Shown here: one piece after another, positions 59,625 through 64,000 of the stretch | Position numbering within the stretch: position 1 is the first letter of the stretch | Layout: each line of letters starts with the position of its first letter | From: Bryobacter aggregatus MPL3 | GTDB lineage: Bacteria > Acidobacteriota > Terriglobia > Bryobacterales > Bryobacteraceae | DNA: 64,000 nt | NCBI RefSeq assembly: GCF_000702445.1 | Contig: NZ_JNIF01000003.1 | Span: 186,001-250,000 of the forward strand | Direction: 5' to 3' | Made by a program: the position numbers and the translations under genes | Notes under the pieces: model-generated | The model's input: the letters and a program-made list of their open reading frames with translations, nothing else | Databases searched by the model: none | Told to the model about the DNA's origin: nothing

Positions 59625-62093
59625 ATGATAAAGTCCGTGCAGATGACAGGTTCCCCAGTCGTAATTTTGTTGGCTCTCTCGAGTGTTGCTCTCCTTGCTG
59701 CGCCGCCGCAAGAGGTGAGCTTTGAGAAGACCGTCCAGCCCTTTCTCGCCCAAAAATGCTACATGTGCCATAACGGCAAAATGAAGTCGGGAGACCTGGA
59801 TCTGGCCGCGCTCAAGGCCGTCACCTCCGTTGCCCATGACCCGGAAATCTGGGAAAAGATTTCGCACCGTCTCATGGACGGCACCATGCCCCCGAAGGGG
59901 ATGCCGCCGCCCAAGCAGGCCGATGTGCAGACGATCACAAATTGGATCAACGAGGAAGTCAAGCGAGTGGAATTGGCGCAGAAGCCGGATCCAGGCCGCG
60001 TAACCGCTCGCCGATTGAATCGCGCGGAATACAACAACACCATCCGCGATCTGCTGGGTGTGGATTTCCGGCCAGCTGATGATTTCCCTCAGGACGACTC
60101 CGGCTATGGCTTCGACAATATCGGGGACGTGTTGTCCTTATCTCCTGTGCTGCTCGAGAAATATCTGAAGGCAGCGGAGTCCGTGGTGAATACGGCCCTC
60201 TTTGGACCGGAGAAACTGAAGCCGATGGCGATCCGTTCGCAGCCGCCAGGCCACGAGTTCCCGCTGTTGCCGAAGGCCGAAGAGAAGTACGACATCACAG
60301 GCCTTTCGATGCCAAACTCGCTGCATGCGCAGATGAAGTTTCCAGCTGCTGGAACCTATACCGTGCGGATTGCGCTCGAAGGGCGACGCCCCAATGGCAG
60401 CGAACCCCTCGAGATTGGCATCTGGCTGGACGGCAAGCAGATTGGGAGTATTCCGATCGATGCACCCAGCGATGGGGGTAGTATCGACTTGTTCGGCGCC
60501 CAGGGCGAGGTGAAGCTCCATCTCCCGGCCGGGGAACATTGGATTGCCGCTTCCCTGCTCCATCTCTATGAAGGACTGCCGCCGAGCTACGGTGGCCAGA
60601 ACCCGACCAAGCGGAAGCTGCCGCCTCCTCCGGACGTGTCGCGCTTCCTGAAGATTCCGCCGGATGCCACACCGGAGCAGATTGCCGAGTTGAAGAAAAA
60701 AGCACTCGAACGGATGGAGCGGAACAAGGTTCCCGCCAATCGCGTTTGGGTTCATTTTGTCGAAGCGCTCGGCCCCTATGACCAGAAGACTGGCCCGGTA
60801 CTCGAGACCAGGCAGAAGCTCCTCCCCTGCACGGAGCAGCAACCGGGATGTGCCCAAAAAGCGTTGTCGCAATTTGCGCGGAGAGCATTCCGGCGCAGCG
60901 TGACGCCGGTAGAATTGCAGCCGTATCTGAAGCTCGTCGCCGACACTCGCCGGGGGGGCGCGAACTTCGATCGCGCGATGGCCACAGGCTTCCAGGCCAT
61001 GCTGGTTTCGCCCGATTTCCTGTTCCGCATGGAGAAGGCGGAGACGACTGGCACCGCGGAGGTGCAGCCGGTGCAGCAATTTGCGCTCGCCTCGCGCATC
61101 TCCTATTTCCTGTGGTCGAGTATGCCGGATGAAGAGTTGCTCCGCGCCGCCGAGCAGAAGACGCTGCGCAATCCGGCCGTCCTCACTGCGCAGGTCAAGC
61201 GCATGTTGAAGGACCCCAAGGCGAAGGCACTCGTGGAGAACTTTGCCGGACAGTGGCTGGAGTTGCGCCGTTTGGAATCGGTTGCCCCCGATCGCGAAAA
61301 GTTCCCGAACTTCGACGACTATCTCCGGATGTCGATGAAGCAGGAGACCGAGCTGTTTTTTGCGAACCTGATGAAGAACGACCTGAGTATCACCGATCTG
61401 GTGGATGCGCCCTATAGCTTCCTCAATGAGAAGTTGGCGAAGTTCTATGGGATCCAAGGTGTGGAAGGGCCCGAGTTCCGCAAGGTGGACATGACCGGCA
61501 GCAAGCGGAGCGGTGTCCTGACCCAAGCCAGTATTCTGACCGTATCGTCCTATGCGACACGGACCTCGCCGGTGTTGCGCGGCAAATGGATTCTTGAAAA
61601 CTTCTTGAACGAACCCATTCCGCCTCCGCCACCGAACGTCCCGGCGCTCGATGAAGCAAAGATCGGCGCGGCAGCGGCATTGCGCCAGCAGATGGAAGAG
61701 CACCGTGCGAATCCGGCTTGTGCGTCCTGCCACGCGAAAATGGATCCGGTTGGCTTTGGATTTGAGAACTTCGATGCGATCGGACAGTGGCGAACGAAGG
61801 ACGGCAAGTTTGACATCGATTCTTCCGGAGCGCTGCCTGACGGCCGCAGCTTCCAGGGGGCGGAGGACTTGAAGCGCATCCTCTCCCAGGACCGCACCAA
61901 GTTTGGCGAGTGCGTCTCCGATAAACTTCTCACTTATGCGCTGGGCCGTGGCCTCGAGCGCTTTGACCGCAGGACTGTCAAAGAAATCGCAAAGAACGCG
62001 GAAGCAAACAACTACCGGTTCTCGAGCCTGGTGCTCGAAGTCATCCGCAGTCTTCCGTTCCAGATGACACGTAAGGAAAAGAGCAAATCATGA
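59625..62093 (+). CDS. DUF1587/1592/1588/1585 protein with cytochrome-type CXXCH (PSD1-like)
   Basis: A signal peptide ends near residue 25. QPFLAQKCYMCHNGKMKSGDLDL is a planctomycete-type cytochrome domain with one CXXCH (C-Y-M-C-H). VTARRLNRAEYNNTIRDLLGVD begins DUF1587, followed by a beta-rich carbohydrate-binding-like part (about residues 190-330), DUF1595/1592 (AFRRSVTPVELQPYLKL, SRISYFLWSSMPDEELL), DUF1588 (GSKRSGVLTQASILT, NPACASCHAKMDPVGFGFENFDAIG) and DUF1585 (KLLTYALGRGLERFD). The family is large in Planctomycetes and Acidobacteria and is suspected to act in polymer degradation or electron transfer. The next gene starts 4 bases before its stop, so they are translated together. Confidence 0.87.
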   Translation: MIKSVQMTGSPVVILLALSSVALLAAPPQEVSFEKTVQPFLAQKCYMCHNGKMKSGDLDLAALKAVTSVAHDPEIWEKISHRLMDGTMPPKGMPPPKQADVQTITNWINEEVKRVELAQKPDPGRVTARRLNRAEYNNTIRDLLGVDFRPADDFPQDDSGYGFDNIGDVLSLSPVLLEKYLKAAESVVNTALFGPEKLKPMAIRSQPPGHEFPLLPKAEEKYDITGLSMPNSLHAQMKFPAAGTYTVRIALEGRRPNGSEPLEIGIWLDGKQIGSIPIDAPSDGGSIDLFGAQGEVKLHLPAGEHWIAASLLHLYEGLPPSYGGQNPTKRKLPPPPDVSRFLKIPPDATPEQIAELKKKALERMERNKVPANRVWVHFVEALGPYDQKTGPVLETRQKLLPCTEQQPGCAQKALSQFARRAFRRSVTPVELQPYLKLVADTRRGGANFDRAMATGFQAMLVSPDFLFRMEKAETTGTAEVQPVQQFALASRISYFLWSSMPDEELLRAAEQKTLRNPAVLTAQVKRMLKDPKAKALVENFAGQWLELRRLESVAPDREKFPNFDDYLRMSMKQETELFFANLMKNDLSITDLVDAPYSFLNEKLAKFYGIQGVEGPEFRKVDMTGSKRSGVLTQASILTVSSYATRTSPVLRGKWILENFLNEPIPPPPPNVPALDEAKIGAAAALRQQMEEHRANPACASCHAKMDPVGFGFENFDAIGQWRTKDGKFDIDSSGALPDGRSFQGAEDLKRILSQDRTKFGECVSDKLLTYALGRGLERFDRRTVKEIAKNAEANNYRFSSLVLEVIRSLPFQMTRKEKSKS

Positions 62094-63433
62094 TCATCAC
62101 CAAGAAGCATCTTGCCCGTAGAACTTTTCTGCAAGGGATGGGCGCAGCAATCGGCCTACCGATGCTGGACGCCATGACGCCTGCGCTCAGCGCGACGCAC
62201 AAGTCCCCGGTGCGCATGGCATTTACTTATATTCCGAATGGCGTCACCTACCGGGATTGGAAGCCAAAGACCGTTGGCTCGAATTTTGAGTTCTCGCCGA
62301 TTCTGAAGCCGTTGGAGAAGTATCGCGAGGACCTGCTGGTGCTCTCCGGCCTCGATCACCACAATGCCGAGGCATTGGGTGACGGTGGCGGCGACCATGC
62401 CCGCGCAGGCGCCTGCTTCCTCACCGGCGTCCATCCGCGCAAGACGGCCGGCGCCGACATCCAGTCCGGGATTTCCGTGGACCAGATTGCGGCCAAGAGC
62501 CTCGCATCCATGACACGCATCAGTTCGCTCGAACTGGGCTGTGAGGATTCGCGCACCGTCGGCGGTTGCGATTCCGGCTACAGTTGCGCCTATACGAACA
62601 GCATCTCGTGGCGGGGGCCGCAGACGCCGATGGCGCCTGAGACAAACCCGCGCGTTGTCTTTGAACGCCTCTTTGGCGACGAAGACTTCTCTGCTTCGCC
62701 AGAACAGCGCGCGCAGAAAGCGCAGCAGCGCAAGAGCATTCTCGACCTGGTGCGGCAACGCACGCAAAGTTTGGTGGGCGATCTGGGAGCTGCCGACAAG
62801 CGCAAGATCGATGAGTATCTGACCGGCATTCGTGAGTTGGAACAGCGCATCCAGATGGCCGAGAAGGACCAGCGCCGCTTTGTGCCCGAGATGGAGAAAC
62901 CGACTGGGGTCCCGGTCGCCTTTGCCGACTACATCAAGATGATGTTCGACCTGCAGGTGCTCGCCTTCCAGGCCGACGTGACCCGTGTTTCCACCTTGCT
63001 GTTTGGGCGCGAGGCGAGTGTCCGCACCTACAACGAGATCGGTGTTTCCGATCCGCATCATCCGCTATCGCATCATCGGAACATTCCCGAGAATCACGAC
63101 AAGCTGACGAAGATCAATACCTTCCACACCACCCTTTACTCGTACTTCCTCGATAAGATGAAGGCCACAAAAGATGGTGATGGAACGCTACTCGATCACT
63201 CGATGCTCGTCTATGGCGGCGCAATCTGTGACGGCAACAGCCATTCGCATTCGAATCTGCCGATCCTGCTGGCAGGACGTGGTGATGGCCGTCTCAAGCC
63301 CGGCCGCCACATCGAGTACCCGAAGGGCACTCCGACAACGAACCTCTACCTTTCGATGCTCGAACGGATGAACGTTCCGACGGAGAAGCTCGGCGATTCC
63401 ACCGGACAACTGGAACATTTGACGGAACTCTAA
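62090..63433 (+). CDS. DUF1552 protein, partner of the DUF1592 gene
   Basis: DUF1552 proteins almost always accompany DUF1592 proteins. The start KKHLARRTFLQGMGAAIGLPML is Tat-like (two Arg then a hydrophobic stretch), so export in folded form is likely. Recognisable blocks are MAFTYIPNGVTYRDWKP, DLLVLSGLDHHNAEALGDGGGDHARAGACFLTG, ISSLELGCED and SDPHHPLSHHRN, and the end IYGGAICDGN-like part (VYGGAICDGNSHSHSNLPILLAG). The many His residues in DPHHPLSHH and NSHSHSN could form a metal site. Length is 447 residues. Role unknown; probably processes a substrate with the DUF1592 partner. Confidence 0.87.
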   Translation: MIITKKHLARRTFLQGMGAAIGLPMLDAMTPALSATHKSPVRMAFTYIPNGVTYRDWKPKTVGSNFEFSPILKPLEKYREDLLVLSGLDHHNAEALGDGGGDHARAGACFLTGVHPRKTAGADIQSGISVDQIAAKSLASMTRISSLELGCEDSRTVGGCDSGYSCAYTNSISWRGPQTPMAPETNPRVVFERLFGDEDFSASPEQRAQKAQQRKSILDLVRQRTQSLVGDLGAADKRKIDEYLTGIRELEQRIQMAEKDQRRFVPEMEKPTGVPVAFADYIKMMFDLQVLAFQADVTRVSTLLFGREASVRTYNEIGVSDPHHPLSHHRNIPENHDKLTKINTFHTTLYSYFLDKMKATKDGDGTLLDHSMLVYGGAICDGNSHSHSNLPILLAGRGDGRLKPGRHIEYPKGTPTTNLYLSMLERMNVPTEKLGDSTGQLEHLTEL

Positions 63434-63435
63434 AC

Positions 63436-64000
63436 ATGAAATCTCTTTGGCTGCTTCCACTGGCCGCTTGTCTTGCACAAGCGGCCCATTACAACATCCC
63501 GCTCTGGGATCAAGGCAAGGTCCCACTCTCGGTGGGCGACGGCCCACTCGATCAGCCGTTTCTGACGGTCTTTTCTCCGCCCGCAGGGAAGGCAAACGGC
63601 TCTTCGGTCGTGATCGCTCCCGGTGGCTCGAACATCATGCTGATGTATGGCGCGGAAGGTATGGAGATCGCCGAACGCTATAACGAATGGGGCGTCACTG
63701 CCTTTGTTCTGACCTATCGGCTCTCGCCTCGCTATGACGCGAAGGCCCGTACGCTCGATGGCAAACGTGCGATGCAGATTGTGCGCTCGAAGGCTGCCGA
63801 GATGAAGCTGGACCCGAAGCGCGTTGGCTTCATCGGATTTTCCGCTGGCTCTGAGACCGCCCGCTATACGGTGGCAACTGCAACCGCAGGCGACCCGAAC
63901 AGCCCCGACCCAGTCGAGCGCTTTGGCTCAAAGCCCGATTATGTCGGCTTGATCTATAGCACCGGGCGTCCAACGCCTGGCGAAGAGTTGAAGAACTTCC
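63436..64000 (+). CDS. Secreted alpha/beta-hydrolase (esterase-like), cut by window end
   Basis: A signal peptide (MKSLWLLPLAACLAQA) is followed by VVIAPGGSNIMLM (oxyanion-hole HGG-like variant PGGS), FVLTYRLSP and GFIGFSAGSETARY, in which GFSAG is the nucleophile elbow with the Ser. The family is the BD-FAE/acetylxylan-esterase-like hydrolases. The gene runs off the right edge, so the catalytic Asp and His are not seen. It starts 2 bases after the DUF1552 stop and is likely the third gene of the operon, perhaps removing ester groups from a polymer. Confidence 0.85.
   Translation, partial: MKSLWLLPLAACLAQAAHYNIPLWDQGKVPLSVGDGPLDQPFLTVFSPPAGKANGSSVVIAPGGSNIMLMYGAEGMEIAERYNEWGVTAFVLTYRLSPRYDAKARTLDGKRAMQIVRSKAAEMKLDPKRVGFIGFSAGSETARYTVATATAGDPNSPDPVERFGSKPDYVGLIYSTGRPTPGEELKNF

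Noticed and set aside
60138-61733. A 531-residue minus-strand open frame
   Set aside because: It lies entirely opposite the DUF1592 gene, whose family blocks are plain; the frame has no recognisable motif.

Overview
The window looks like chromosomal DNA from an Acidobacteriota bacterium of the Bryobacterales/Solibacter type. This is inferred from gene content, not from a database search. The signs are a PadR regulator coupled to an ADOP-type ABC permease, three proteins with the Solibacter-type TIGR03437 domain, an Oar-like TonB receptor with a carboxypeptidase-regulatory N-domain, a DUF1592/DUF1552 pair with a CXXCH haem motif, a ThuA protein with xylose-isomerase-like TIM barrels, and many short signal peptides ending in A-Q. 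No rRNA, tRNA, CRISPR array, insertion sequence, integrase or phage gene was seen. The region reads as stable chromosome with one decayed nuclease gene.

Layout. 1-7.8 kb: the 3' end of pyrF with its terminator, a secreted type I phosphodiesterase, an atypical SDR overlapping a DapA-like aldolase, a bPH-like membrane protein, a YdcF-like protein, an ABC exporter half and a secreted M20 peptidase. 7.8-8.4 kb: no convincing gene, several hairpins. 8.4-16.2 kb: one giant secreted protein of about 2,580 residues (TIGR03437-like head, NHL propeller, about 20 Ig-like domains), followed on the same strand by its upstream neighbour, a Crp/Fnr regulator. 17-24 kb: a secreted beta-helix protein, a Mur-ligase-like enzyme with a four-Cys tail, an MgtC/DUF4010 membrane protein, a ThuA protein with a TIM-barrel isomerase, and a NucS-like pseudogene. 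24-34 kb: uvrA and mutY back to back, a choice-of-anchor V/TIGR03437 protein, ADOP permease with PadR, another TIGR03437 protein and a VirB10-like glycine-zipper protein. 34-39 kb: glpK, then an overlapping cobS-cobC-cobT operon and a second TIM-barrel isomerase. 39-50 kb: MFS transporter, HlyD-like adaptor, a TPR/beta-barrel plus glycosidase pair resembling PgaA/PgaB, and a glutaryl-CoA-dehydrogenase-like enzyme facing an enoyl-CoA hydratase with an unknown gene; then a second DapA-like protein and a HAD phosphatase. 50-64 kb: Oar-like TonB receptor, YhaM-like nuclease, SurA-like chaperone, DUF2062 and DUF1295 membrane proteins, a lipoprotein, a membrane-anchored winged-helix-like protein, and a DUF1592-DUF1552-esterase operon cut by the window end.

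How the genes fit together. Much of the window serves the cell surface and scavenging of organic matter: secreted phosphodiesterase, peptidase, beta-helix protein, giant adhesin-like protein, TonB receptor, and DUF1592/1552 proteins with an esterase. Housekeeping genes (uvrA, mutY, surA, glpK, pyrF, cob genes) are interspersed. Several start codons were moved from the longest open frame to the start best supported by Shine-Dalgarno spacing, coupling overlaps or conserved N-termini. No single undescribed defence or mobile system could be demonstrated. The best candidates for new biology are the giant NHL/Ig protein with its adjacent regulator and palindromes, the PgaAB-like pair without a synthase, and the Mur-ligase-like protein with the Cys tail.
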